55,624 nt of DNA from Candidatus Aenigmatarchaeota archaeon (GCA_003553905.1 PWEA01000025.1:1-55624); one strand, 5' to 3'. Numbered from the stretch's first letter, positions 32,667-41,107 are shown. Numbers and translations: made by a program. Notes: generated from the sequence alone by a model not told the origin.

Positions 32667-33023
32667 TCATCTAATTTCAAGTTCGCCGAGTTCTTTGAAA
32701 AACTTCTCGGCGGCTTCATCGGAAACCTGTTTTGCAAAAATACTATAAGCCTCAAGAATGCCATAGTCCCTGGCACCGGCCCTTATCTTTTCAACCAAAT
32801 CCTCGGATATTTCCGGCAGATCCTCCTCATCCAGGTCTATAAACAGACTCATCTCTTCATTCTCATCCATCTTTTCAAAGTCATCTGGCATAATTGTCCT
32901 AAACTCGTCCATGCCCATTGACTCCATATGATGTTTATGGGCACCACAAAAAGGACATGTATCTGGTTTTTCCGTTCCTAGATAAACTTCACCACATATT
33001 TCACATCGACATGCCTTGTACAT
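32667..33023 (-). CDS. Rubredoxin-like zinc/iron domain protein
   Basis: About 118 residues from the ATG at 33023 (MYKACRCEICG), which a TATA-like CTTTTTAAG at about 33046-33054 supports as leaderless; a 12-residue longer form is unlikely. The N-terminal CEICGEVYLG...CPFCGAHKHHM is a rubredoxin-type metal-binding knuckle pair as in rubrerythrin C-termini. The rest is acidic and helical (SEDLVEKIRAGARDYGILEAY). The rubrerythrin at 34833 lacks this module, so the two could be functional partners (inference). Confidence 0.7.
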   Translation of the reverse strand: MYKACRCEICGEVYLGTEKPDTCPFCGAHKHHMESMGMDEFRTIMPDDFEKMDENEEMSLFIDLDEEDLPEISEDLVEKIRAGARDYGILEAYSIFAKQVSDEAAEKFFKELGELEIR

Positions 33024-33148
33024 TGTATAGTGATTGGCCTGAAAACTTAAAAAGTTCAAACTCTTGTAATATCAAATTAACTACTATAGAGTTGTAAATA
33101 AGCAAAACCTTTATATACTAGGAATGTTAATTACTACTTGGTGACAAT

Positions 33149-33583
33149 ATGTCTGAATATGTTGAAATAGGTCCTGTTAATGGACTTCTAATAAAAGAAA
33201 AGGATGGTGAAAGGGAGTTTCTAGGATACGATGAAACCGATGCCATAAAGATCAAGGAAACCTACAAAGCACCAGAGGGTTCGGAAGAAGGTTATGTGGG
33301 CATTCCTAAGGAAATAAGAGACGAACTTGAGTCGGAGATCAGCATGAATATCAACGATGTTGTTGTGAGGAACGAAAAAAACGGAATGTATTCTAAACAA
33401 AAACCAGCAAAGACTGCTGAAAAGCTCACAAGCGACGGTGAATACAGCGCAGACAATCCCGAAAACCATGCAGTTATGACAGATGATCTGATAAAGTTCC
33501 TGGGACTTGAAAAGGTGGACGAGAGGGATACAGAAGAGTTCTCAGAAAAGTATGAGGGTTTCGACCTCTATATCAGCTACTGA
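33149..33583 (+). CDS. Hypothetical acidic protein (144 aa)
   Basis: Starts MSEYVEIGPVNGLLIKEKDG. A segment GYVGIPKEIRDELESEISMNINDVVVRNEKNG has a weak resemblance to AbrB-type beta-strand-helix swaps, but the match is not enough for a call. The rest is rich in Glu, Asp and Lys, with no membrane segment. A good TATA element (CCTTTATATACTAGG at about 33109-33123) lies upstream. Confidence 0.5.
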   Translation: MSEYVEIGPVNGLLIKEKDGEREFLGYDETDAIKIKETYKAPEGSEEGYVGIPKEIRDELESEISMNINDVVVRNEKNGMYSKQKPAKTAEKLTSDGEYSADNPENHAVMTDDLIKFLGLEKVDERDTEEFSEKYEGFDLYISY

Positions 33584-33652
33584 TCCCTCAAAATTCTTTA
33601 TTTTAATGAACTAGATGACCAACATAGTTTTGACCAGAGTGAAACTGATCAG

Positions 33653-34765
33653 TCAACGACAAACCATGTCCTCAACTATGTAAGAAGCTAGACCCGTTTC
33701 CTGCATCTTATCAACAAAGCCATCATCTGCTCCGGGTGGAAGAAAATCATCACAGTCATAGACTTTTTTCAAATTTTTCCAGCCAGGGTTCTCTCCGTTT
33801 ATTTCTAAAAAAGCAAGATCACCTGTCTCGTTATCAACAAGATAGTCTATAGCAGAAACCCTTGCCCCACTTTTTTTGTGTATTAACAGTGAAACATCTT
33901 TCTGGAAGTCATCCAAATCAATGTGTTCCTTTGATTTACTGTTCTGTGCCCTGATATCACCTTCTTCTACCTCTCTTACATAAGAACCGTATATATCCTC
34001 CTCGGAGTTACCGGGGCCGACCATCTGAACTCTAAGCGAAGGAGCTTCAAACATATCCTGAACCAGGAAATCCTTTCTTTCGTAGTTGTCTATATATGAT
34101 TTATATTTGGATCCTGTATAAATTGGCATTATGCCGTTCCCTCCTCTGTCATCACACGGCTTCAATACCTGTGATTTATGGGCTCCCTGCAATCTCCTAC
34201 GTACATAGTCCTTAACGTCACTTTTTTCTTCTGGGCCGGGGTTCTTAAGGTTAAAAATCCTTGTGGTGGGTACAACATCACTCACTTTTTTATCCATTAT
34301 TTCTTCATCCCAACGCGAAATATCGATAGTAGTTAATGCCTTATCATTACAATATTCAATAGAATCTAATGTGTTGGTCATAAACCGTTCATGGTCTTCT
34401 TCTATCTCTGATAGAGCTTTCTTAGCAACGAAAACATCTATATCGGAACCCTTTGGTCTGAAGCCTCTGATTCTCAGATGATCAACATCGGAAAACTTAT
34501 CAAAAAAGTTAACATCACCCTTTTCGGATGCAGGTAACCATTTCCTTCTCTTGAAACCATCGGAATCGTCAAGGGGATAGTAATCCTTTTTCTTTCTTTC
34601 CTTGTATCTAAACTCCCCATCTTCAAAAAATATATCCTGTGGATTTATGACAAGATGTTCAACACTGTCTTGATAGTTCTCGATTTCCCAGATCTCATCC
34701 CAGAGACCTTTGCCCTTCTTTGGCTTTTTAGTACATGGAGTTACGTAACCTACAGTCGTTGTCAT
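33653..34765 (-). CDS. ATP-grasp family ligase-like protein
   Basis: A 370-residue protein with ATP-grasp features in its C-terminal two thirds: HKSQVLKPCDDRGGNGIMPIY (ATP-binding Lys and Gly loop), DFLVQDMFEAPSLRVQMVG and the metal-binding AFLEINGENPGWKNL, as in RimK and glutathione synthetase relatives. The N-terminal part begins MTTTVGYVTPCTKKPKKG and may be the preATP-grasp domain. The family joins a carboxylate to an amine or thiol with ATP; the substrate is unknown. Single gene, start ATG at 34765. Confidence 0.7.
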   Translation of the reverse strand: MTTTVGYVTPCTKKPKKGKGLWDEIWEIENYQDSVEHLVINPQDIFFEDGEFRYKERKKKDYYPLDDSDGFKRRKWLPASEKGDVNFFDKFSDVDHLRIRGFRPKGSDIDVFVAKKALSEIEEDHERFMTNTLDSIEYCNDKALTTIDISRWDEEIMDKKVSDVVPTTRIFNLKNPGPEEKSDVKDYVRRRLQGAHKSQVLKPCDDRGGNGIMPIYTGSKYKSYIDNYERKDFLVQDMFEAPSLRVQMVGPGNSEEDIYGSYVREVEEGDIRAQNSKSKEHIDLDDFQKDVSLLIHKKSGARVSAIDYLVDNETGDLAFLEINGENPGWKNLKKVYDCDDFLPPGADDGFVDKMQETGLASYIVEDMVCR

Positions 34766-34832
34766 ACAGGTCTAAGGCTTTGTAAACAAGGATTTAAAGC
34801 TTATGGTTGGAAAAATAAATAAGAAAGGTGGT

Positions 34833-35189
34833 TTAGAGACGGTCTCTCAGCCCCTTGAGTGCCTTCTTATGCCTTTCCTCATCCTTCGCTGTTGTGATAA
34901 GATAGGCCTTCGTCTCTCCAGACTGATCCTTGGCTATCTCCATTCTGGTACTGTTGGCATCGTCTTCTCCGCCGATCATCTTCTTCAGATTTTCTTCTGT
35001 GGTTCCTACCTTTCCTGCTAATTCTGCAGCTATTCCGGCATGCTCCGCTTCAGCTAAAGCGTTCTCTCTGAACTGTCTCGCAATTTCCGGATAGCCTTCT
35101 CTCTCAGCCTGACGAGCCATAGCCATGTAGAGGCCCACTTCCTCCGTCTCATCTGCAAACCATTCCTTCAGATACTTTTCAAGTTCCAT
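34833..35189 (-). CDS. Rubrerythrin-like diiron protein without rubredoxin domain
   Basis: A 118-residue four-helix ferritin-like protein. The ATG at 35189 (MELEKYLKEWF) is preceded by GGAGGTGA. Candidate diiron ligands are visible in FADETEEVGLY, AEAEHAG and TAKDEERHKK. The rubredoxin module of classical rubrerythrin is missing. Such proteins reduce hydrogen peroxide. It lies 35 nt after the peroxiredoxin gene on the same strand, so both form a peroxide-defence operon. Confidence 0.85.
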   Translation of the reverse strand: MELEKYLKEWFADETEEVGLYMAMARQAEREGYPEIARQFRENALAEAEHAGIAAELAGKVGTTEENLKKMIGGEDDANSTRMEIAKDQSGETKAYLITTAKDEERHKKALKGLRDRL

Positions 35190-35224
35190 GTTTTTCACCT
35201 CCGTTTGATAATTTTTAATTTTTT

Positions 35225-35887
35225 CTAAGATTTTCTATGACACAACCACCAGTCGTAGCACTCAATTTCTCCTTTCTCTTCCTGTTTTCTCCTCTTCTCT
35301 ATTTCCTCTTCGCTTGACGCAGGCGGCATTATCACATCATCTCCTACAATTTCGTTTTCCGGCCAGTTAGCTGGAATCGCTACACCTTCCTCGTCGGACT
35401 TCTGGAATCCCTTGATCATTCTAACTATCTCATCCATATTTCTGCCAAGTTCCGCTGGATAGTACAGAATGGCTCTGATCTTAGATTCGGGATCCACGAT
35501 GAATACTGCTCTTACTGTAGCCGTTCCACCGTCGCTGTGAAGAAGACCAAGCCTTTCTGCTACCTTTCCGTTCCCATCAGCTATTATAGGGAACTCAATT
35601 TCTTCTCCTAGATTTTTGTTTATCCACTCCGTCCACTTCAGGTGACTGTGAACCTGATCTATGCTGAGTCCTATCAGCTCAGTGTTAAGCTCCTTGAACT
35701 CATCGTATCTCTTCTGAAAGGAGTAAAACTCGGTCGTACAGACCGGAGTAAAGTCACCGGGATGTGAGAAAAGAATAAACCACTTGCCCTTATACTCTTC
35801 GGGTAGATTTATTTCTCCGTGGCTTGTGTTTATCTTCAGATCCGGAAACTCATCGCCTATCAAAGGAATTCGGTTTTCTTGTTCCAT
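35225..35887 (-). CDS. Peroxiredoxin (Prx6/archaeal 2-Cys type)
   Basis: A 220-residue thiol peroxidase. The peroxidatic Cys is in [17 protein letters not shown] (about residue 49); a C-terminal [12 protein letters not shown] holds two more Cys, as in archaeal peroxiredoxins where they act as resolving Cys. The ATG at 35887 is preceded by GGGGGTGAAAAAC. It shares an intergenic region with the Lrp-type regulator gene, which contains a perfect palindrome; the gene's own TATA-like TATTTAAAG lies at about 35913-35921. Confidence 0.93.
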   Translation of the reverse strand: MEQENRIPLIGDEFPDLKINTSHGEINLPEEYKGKWFILFSHPGDFTPVCTTEFYSFQKRYDEFKELNTELIGLSIDQVHSHLKWTEWINKNLGEEIEFPIIADGNGKVAERLGLLHSDGGTATVRAVFIVDPESKIRAILYYPAELGRNMDEIVRMIKGFQKSDEEGVAIPANWPENEIVGDDVIMPPASSEEEIEKRRKQEEKGEIECYDWWLCHRKS

Positions 35888-35963
35888 GTTTTTCACCCCC
35901 ATTTACGAAAAACTTTAAATATTTTCGTTGTATTATATAATATAGTTAGAAATATAAATAAAT

Positions 35964-35984
35964 TTACTTCGAAATTCGAAGTAA
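35964..35984. promoter_or_regulatory. 21-bp perfect palindrome, candidate operator
   Basis: Ten-base arms TTACTTCGAA and TTCGAAGTAA around a central A. It lies 8 nt before the Lrp-type regulator ATG (35993), directly after that gene's TATA-like AATATAAATAAAT (about 35950-35962), so a bound protein would cover the transcription start. A second palindrome, TATTATATAATA (35931-35942), lies closer to the peroxiredoxin promoter. Confidence 0.65.
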
Positions 35985-35992
35985 GTGGTATA

Positions 35993-36418
35993 ATGGACAA
36001 AAATGACAGAAAGATTATTGAACTTCTTAGATCGGATTCGAGAAGACCGTTCACCGAGATAGCAGAGAAAATAGGAGTCACAGAAGCCACGGTAAGAAAC
36101 AGGGTCAGTTCTCTGGAAAAGAGGGGTATAATAAAAAGATATACTGTGCAGGTGGACCACAAAAAGATGGGTTACAATACGAAAACTATTCTGGGTCTAG
36201 ATGTAGAGCCCGAAAATCTGATAGAAGCTGCAGAAATGATAGGTAAAATAGAGGAGGTAAGGAACGTTGCCACGTGTACTGGTGATCATATGATAATGGC
36301 TGAGGTCTGGGCCAGGGATAATTCACACCTCGGAAAAATAATGTCCGAAAAGATAGGTAGCGTAGAGGGTGTCAAGAATCTATGCCCGGCAATAGTCATG
36401 GAAGAAATAAAAGTATAG
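35993..36418 (+). CDS. Lrp/AsnC-family transcriptional regulator
   Basis: A 141-residue regulator starting MDKNDRKIIELLRSDSRRPF: an N-terminal winged HTH (RPFTEIAEKIGVTEATVRNRVSSLEKRGIIKRY) and a C-terminal RAM-type ligand-binding domain (TILGLDVEPENLIEAAEMI, NVATCTGDHMIMAEVWARD). The ATG at 35993 fits; an upstream extension to 35819 runs through the promoter and is rejected. Divergent from the peroxiredoxin-rubrerythrin operon, which it probably controls along with itself (inference). Confidence 0.92.
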   Translation: MDKNDRKIIELLRSDSRRPFTEIAEKIGVTEATVRNRVSSLEKRGIIKRYTVQVDHKKMGYNTKTILGLDVEPENLIEAAEMIGKIEEVRNVATCTGDHMIMAEVWARDNSHLGKIMSEKIGSVEGVKNLCPAIVMEEIKV

Positions 36419-36434
36419 AAAGGATATAATATTT

Positions 36435-36986
36435 ATGATTGTTATTGGATTGACGGGACCAATTGGTTCTGGAAAGGATGCCGTTTCTAACTATTTAGAA
36501 GACAAACACGACTTCAAAACCTTCAGCTGCGGTGATGCGATAAGAGAGATAGCAAAGGAGGAGGACCTTGAACCTACGCGAGAAAATCTACAGATGATTG
36601 GAAAAAAATACAGGAAAAGGTGGGGAAATGGATTCCTCGGTAAAAAGGCTGCCGAAATGGTAAATGAGTCCGAAGTAGGAAAGACTGCTGTAAACGGTAT
36701 AAGAAGCCCTGAAGAGGTAGATGAACTGAGAAGCCGTCTCGGTGATTCATTCGTTCTGGTATATGTACATGCGGGCGAAAAGACGAGGTTTCAAAGGCTG
36801 AAGGAAAGAGGTAGAACAGGCGATCCCCAGACAGTAGAAGATTTTAGGAACCAGGATCGAAAGGACAAGGAAAAGTTTGGGATGGAAGAAACATTCTCAC
36901 TTGCCGATAGAACAGTTGTAAACGAACAAAGCCTCAATAAGCTATACGGAGAGGTCGAAAAGCTTCTAAAAGATATCAAGCAATAA
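36435..36986 (+). CDS. UPF0200 P-loop kinase-like protein
   Basis: A 183-residue nucleotide-kinase-like ATPase. Walker A GPIGSGKDA is at residues 8-16; CGDAIREIAKEEDLEPTRENLQMIGK, NGIRSPEEVDELR, FVLVYVHAGEKTRFQRLKERGR and DRTVVNEQSL match the archaeal UPF0200 family, related to dephospho-CoA kinase and other small kinases; substrate unknown. It starts 17 nt after the Lrp-type gene and may be co-transcribed. The 3' end overlaps the convergent protease gene by 11 bp. Confidence 0.85.
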   Translation: MIVIGLTGPIGSGKDAVSNYLEDKHDFKTFSCGDAIREIAKEEDLEPTRENLQMIGKKYRKRWGNGFLGKKAAEMVNESEVGKTAVNGIRSPEEVDELRSRLGDSFVLVYVHAGEKTRFQRLKERGRTGDPQTVEDFRNQDRKDKEKFGMEETFSLADRTVVNEQSLNKLYGEVEKLLKDIKQ

Positions 36987-38136
36987 ACGACATAGCAAGA
37001 GTAGAAAGTAAAAGTAAAAGTGCTATTGTTGAAACACCCTTAACTATGATATCGCTTCTCTTCGAAAAGAATCTTTCCGACAGGGATTCGAGTATAAGAC
37101 CACCGTCCAACGGTTTGACTGGAAGTAGATTCATTACCCCGATGCCTATGTTTAGTATAACCATCCATGAGAAGAGGCTCCTTAGAAAGTCCAACAAACC
37201 TCCAAAGGTGGTATCCCTGTATCTGCTATCAAGAGCATGTGTAGTAGAAACACCTGATATACCCATAAACGGTTTCCCGGGATCCTCTGGGTTTTCTACT
37301 AGCTGAAGCCTAGTTGTAGAATCCATCGTCTCAACATGTATTTCATCGCCCGGGTTGTATTCATCTAACAGTTCCCTAAAGTCCTCCAAGCTCTTTGTCC
37401 TGTGGCCCTCTATGCTCAGTATAGGACTGGTCAGATTCAATTCTTCTGCAGGAAATCTGTCGATATCGTACTCCGTTGCATCAACATATCCCATAAAACC
37501 AACGCCTTGCACGGTAAAGGCAGGTAAAAATGCAAAGGAAAGGAATATAAAAGTAACAAATGCAAGACAAAAATTAGCAAATGATCCTCCGGAATACACT
37601 TTTATCTGCTCTTTCCAGTTCTTCTTTTCTAAATCCTCCTCATCGGGTTCCACGAAGGCACCCGGAATCACAACGAAAAGAGCAAGACCAAGGCTCTTTA
37701 TATTAGACTTGACGTTTTTTACCATAATACCGTGCATACCTTCATGCACAACAACCAAAACAAGTATTGAGATTATCCATTCCCAGAACGGAACCGCTAT
37801 AACACCGGGACGTGCAGTAGCTTCACCGCTCGGTGAAGGCAGTACTAGAGCCGGACCTTCTGCCGTAGGTGGCCCGAAAATCTGCTGGGTGAATATAGAT
37901 CCTATAAAGATAAAGGCAAAAACCATTCCTATTATACCAACTGCGATTGAGACAACACCAACCTTATTCCAAAAGTTCTCGCTAAAGGAAGATATCCTTT
38001 CTATAAGCCCCCTGCCGCGCTGCGTTCTTCTCATAAAAAGAACGTAGTTGTTGACCTCTATGTTTTTCCTATCCACGATGAGGAAAATGGCCATGACTAA
38101 AAAGAAAGCAATCACAGACAGTAGATATAGATCCAT
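36976..38136 (-). CDS. Site-2-type membrane metalloprotease (M50)
   Basis: About 386 residues, multi-spanning. The zinc motif is VVVHEGMHGIMVKN (HExxH) and the distal Asp lies in MNLLPVKPLDGGLI. Between them is a PDZ-like domain (about SPILSIEGHRTKSLEDFRELL). An N-terminal membrane segment (DLYLLSVIAFFLVMAIFLIV) and further helices before the active site give roughly six spans. Such proteases cut transmembrane segments of regulators or signal-peptide remnants. The ATG at 38136 was preferred over GTG 38151 because a TATA-like AATATAAC lies about 20-27 nt upstream; the choice is not firm. Confidence 0.88.
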   Translation of the reverse strand: MDLYLLSVIAFFLVMAIFLIVDRKNIEVNNYVLFMRRTQRGRGLIERISSFSENFWNKVGVVSIAVGIIGMVFAFIFIGSIFTQQIFGPPTAEGPALVLPSPSGEATARPGVIAVPFWEWIISILVLVVVHEGMHGIMVKNVKSNIKSLGLALFVVIPGAFVEPDEEDLEKKNWKEQIKVYSGGSFANFCLAFVTFIFLSFAFLPAFTVQGVGFMGYVDATEYDIDRFPAEELNLTSPILSIEGHRTKSLEDFRELLDEYNPGDEIHVETMDSTTRLQLVENPEDPGKPFMGISGVSTTHALDSRYRDTTFGGLLDFLRSLFSWMVILNIGIGVMNLLPVKPLDGGLILESLSERFFSKRSDIIVKGVSTIALLLLLSTLAMSFIA

Positions 38137-38198
38137 TGTATCACGCTTCACAAAGTTATATTTTGAAGCTTATAAAAACCGATGCATAGTTATCTCTT

Positions 38199-39791
38199 AT
38201 GCCTAAACACTGGATAGATAAGCTAGTGGATAAAATAAGAAGAGAAAGGGGGGATAAAGACAGCTATGTTTTAAACTGTGGCATGTCGATATCAGGCATG
38301 ATGCATATAGGAAACCTGCGAGGTGAACTTATGATACCATCTAGGGTATCACGGGTCCTGGAAAAACATGGCAAAGATGTTTCTTTTAGAGGTGTTTACT
38401 ATACACAGGACAGATTCAAAGCAAAGGAAGGTCAGATCCAGCAGTTCGAAGACCCCGATGAAGCAAAAAAATACAAGGGATGGAGGCTTATAGACCTACC
38501 TGACCCCGATGGTTGCCACAAAAACTGGGTAGATCACTTCAACTCCACGAACCACCCGTTTCTTAAAGAGTTTGATATAGAAGTCGATCCTATAACGACT
38601 ACAGATTTCTACAAGATGAAGGAGACAAAAGAAATTGTGAAAAAATTTCTTGAAAACAAGGAAAGGGTGAGGGAGGTCATCAACAGGTTCAGAGACAGAA
38701 ATCCAAAACCAGAAGGTTGGATACCGTTTGATCCTCTTTGCAACCAATGTAATAGAATAGATACAACAGAAGCGCTTGAAATAAACTTTGAGAAGGAAAA
38801 GGTCAGGTATAGATGTAAAGACTGTGGACACGAAGGATGGTCTGACCTAAATAAGGGAAAACTAGCGTGGCGCCTAGAATGGTCTGCACTATGGCATGTT
38901 CTGGATGTTGACTTCGAACCGTTTGGAAAGGACCATGCAACCCCGGGTGGATCCAGAGACTCCTGTATAGCTATATCAAAGGAGTTCGGATTGAACTATC
39001 CCACGGGATTTTCGTTTAACTGGGTCTACTGGAAGGAAAACAACAATGTAAAGGAAATGACATCATCAGGAGACATAGGAATGACCGCAAAGGACTATCT
39101 TGACGTGGCAGAACCAGAAGTCCTCACCTATCTATATCTCTCAACAAAACCAGCAAAGGAAATATACTTTAGTCCTGAAGAAATACCAACCTATCACAGA
39201 AGATTTGATAGAGCAGAGTCTATCTACTTCGGTAGAGAAGAGGCAAGAAGTGAAAAGAGAGAAGCCAATATAAAGAGAAACTACGAACTTGCGGTTATCG
39301 ATGTCCCTGAAAAAAAGCCGGTCAGGCCACCATATGATTCTTGCTGTTTTGTAGTTCAGCTGGCTGAGGACAACGAAGAAGCAATTGAACTTCTGATGGA
39401 AACTGACCAGATACCGGACAGAATGAGCGAAAAGGACAAAGAACTATGCCTTCAGAGAGTCGAAAACGCAAAAAAATGGCTAGAAAGGTTCGAACCAGAA
39501 GACCACCTCATTCATATACAGGAGGATATATCCACCATAGAAAAAGATCTCACCGATGGACAGACAAAGGTATTGAGAGAACTGAGAAAGAGACTGAAAG
39601 AAAGAGAATGGACCGCAGAAGAACTACAGGACGAGATATATGGCATGAAAGATGAATACGATATATCCGCAGGCGATCTTTTCCGAGGGATATATACAGC
39701 TATCCTTGGAAAGAAAAGTGGTCCAAGAGCTGGTCAGTTGATTAAAGCAATCGGACAGGAAAGAGTTGTAAAAATTCTAGAAGACCTTTAA
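38199..39791 (+). CDS. lysS: Lysyl-tRNA synthetase, class I
   Basis: Archaeal-type class I LysRS of 530 residues that charges tRNA-Lys. The HIGH motif reads MHIGN within SGMMHIGNLRGE; the KMSKS motif is changed to MTSSGDIGM. A zinc-ribbon set CNQCNR plus CKDCGHEG is inserted. The C-terminal helical region (AGDLFRGIYTAILGKKSGPRAGQLI) is the anticodon-binding cage and matches the family. ATG at 38199 is preceded by an AT-rich promoter with TTATAAAAACC. Confidence 0.95.
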   Translation: MPKHWIDKLVDKIRRERGDKDSYVLNCGMSISGMMHIGNLRGELMIPSRVSRVLEKHGKDVSFRGVYYTQDRFKAKEGQIQQFEDPDEAKKYKGWRLIDLPDPDGCHKNWVDHFNSTNHPFLKEFDIEVDPITTTDFYKMKETKEIVKKFLENKERVREVINRFRDRNPKPEGWIPFDPLCNQCNRIDTTEALEINFEKEKVRYRCKDCGHEGWSDLNKGKLAWRLEWSALWHVLDVDFEPFGKDHATPGGSRDSCIAISKEFGLNYPTGFSFNWVYWKENNNVKEMTSSGDIGMTAKDYLDVAEPEVLTYLYLSTKPAKEIYFSPEEIPTYHRRFDRAESIYFGREEARSEKREANIKRNYELAVIDVPEKKPVRPPYDSCCFVVQLAEDNEEAIELLMETDQIPDRMSEKDKELCLQRVENAKKWLERFEPEDHLIHIQEDISTIEKDLTDGQTKVLRELRKRLKEREWTAEELQDEIYGMKDEYDISAGDLFRGIYTAILGKKSGPRAGQLIKAIGQERVVKILEDL

Positions 39792-40045
39792 GAAGAAAGC
39801 TTTCTGAAAAAGTTATACAGAGCTGCTATCAGTGCACCTGCTATCACACCATCCACAAAAGCCCAAACAGCTCCGATGAGTATACCCAAGGCGGTCTTGT
39901 CAAAACCTATATAGATACTAGATACAAGGGGAACAAGTTCTTCTCCCCACCCAAAACTCGCAGCTACACCTAAGAAGACTACGAATATAACACATACAAT
40001 TCCAAGGGATGCACCCAGAGCCCATGGATCAATTCTCTCAGCCAT
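39788..40045 (-). CDS. Small holin-like membrane protein
   Basis: An 85-residue protein with two hydrophobic regions (about residues 9-30 and 53-78), containing FGWGEELVPLVSSIYIGFDKT between them and GALIAALYNFF at the end. This pattern occurs in a small archaeal/bacterial family annotated as holin-like, of unknown role. It begins 1 nt after the zinc-ribbon gene stop, so the two are translated together, and its 3' end overlaps lysS by 4 bp. Confidence 0.7.
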   Translation of the reverse strand: MAERIDPWALGASLGIVCVIFVVFLGVAASFGWGEELVPLVSSIYIGFDKTALGILIGAVWAFVDGVIAGALIAALYNFFRKLSS

Positions 40046-40046
40046 T

Positions 40047-40181
40047 TTATCTCTTCTTTTCTAAGACATGTTTACAGTCCGGATTTGTGCACTTCCATTT
40101 CTCGAAAACATCCTCTCCAAAGGAGAAAGGCACTAGGACTCCTTCGTCGCACATCGGACAGTCGGGAAAAATACTTTCCAT
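40047..40181 (-). CDS. Small zinc-ribbon protein (44 aa)
   Basis: A short gene with a strong ribosome site (AGGAGGTG, 9 nt before the ATG). The product starts MESIFPDCPMCDEGVLVP and ends KCTNPDCKHVLEKKR; two Cys pairs (CPMC, and CTNPDC with four residues between) form a zinc ribbon. No function assigned. It is directly followed by the holin-like gene. Confidence 0.7.
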   Translation of the reverse strand: MESIFPDCPMCDEGVLVPFSFGEDVFEKWKCTNPDCKHVLEKKR

Positions 40182-40218
40182 TTAAAATCCACCTCCTGTT
40201 TAACTGATCTTTCTAAGC

Positions 40219-40632
40219 CTACATACAATCCTTTATTTCCTTTAATAAATCTTCCGCCTCGTTCTCGTCGAGTTCTTCTGCATCCCATCTGATATCGACG
40301 GAATCGCCGTGATATCTCGGAATTATATGAAAATGTATATGGAATATTTCCTGTCCTGCAACGGGATTGTTTGATTGAAGGATATTGAAACCGTCTGCAT
40401 CAGTTGCCTCGACTACAGAATCGGCTACATCCTGAACAACCTTCAATGTATGCTTTAGTTCATGGTCCGGTAGGTCCAAAAGTTCGGGGTAATGTTCCTT
40501 TGGAACTACTAAACTATGCCCTTTTGTAGCAGGATTTATATTGAGGAATGCCAGGAAATGCTCGTCTTCGTATATCTTCCAAACGGGGGCATCCCCATGT
40601 ATTATATCACAAAATATACAGTCTTGGTTCAT
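40219..40632 (-). CDS. HIT-family nucleotide hydrolase
   Basis: A 137-residue HINT-like hydrolase acting on nucleoside phosphoramidates or related compounds. The histidine triad is IFHIHFHIIPR, and the N-terminal zinc-binding-like CIFCDI is the family start. ATG at 40632 (MNQDCIFCDI) fits both the family and a TATA-like TTTATTTAAAC at about 40657-40667; a 15-residue longer form is rejected. Confidence 0.93.
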   Translation of the reverse strand: MNQDCIFCDIIHGDAPVWKIYEDEHFLAFLNINPATKGHSLVVPKEHYPELLDLPDHELKHTLKVVQDVADSVVEATDADGFNILQSNNPVAGQEIFHIHFHIIPRYHGDSVDIRWDAEELDENEAEDLLKEIKDCM

Positions 40633-40671
40633 AACTCCAATTATCTCCCGAGGGTTTAAATAAATATAGGA

Positions 40672-41021
40672 ATGCAATACAGGACCAAAAAATTAGCATC
40701 GTTATTAGTATTTTTATAGTTCCTACTGCACCTCAGGTTTCAGTAGGACCTGTAGCACATGCCGGTATTCCTCCTTACATAGAGAAATGGATCAAGAGGA
40801 GGTTCTCAGAAGGATTTACAAGGGAGCAGCTGAAGGGATCACTCAAAAGAGCTGGACAGAATCCAAACCTTATTGACATGTACGAGATGAAAATGCTTCA
40901 GGAAGAATCCGGAACGAAGGAGCAGTTGAAAGGAAAGACCAGATCTAAACCTAATACACCGAAGGAGATAAGCTGGATACTTGAAAGTCTTCGTAATGGT
41001 CTTGGTTACCGGAACAATTAG
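40672..41021 (+). pseudogene. Small secreted protein, interrupted by a T-run frameshift
   Basis: From ATG 40672 the frame reads MQYRTKKLASLLVFL and stops at a TAG (40717) right after a run of five T (40711-40715). The neighbouring frame from there reads IVPTAPQVSVGPVAHAG and continues without stop to TAG 41019-41021 as a coherent 90-residue domain (GIPPYIEKWIKRRF, GFTREQLKGSLKRAGQNPNL, EISWILESLRNG). One extra T would join them into a signal peptide plus a small helical domain. The downstream frame has no usable early start codon. Could be a pseudogene, a sequencing error, phase-variable or frameshifted. Confidence 0.6.
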
Positions 41022-41107
41022 ACAAATATCTCTTCATAAGCAGTCATATACAGGTAAGCTGCGTAATTAATCAAAAATATTTAAACCTCTATAGATAAAT
41101 CAGAGAT

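Noticed and set aside
33149-33583. AbrB-family regulator
   Set aside because: Only a weak match over about 30 residues and length and remaining sequence differ.
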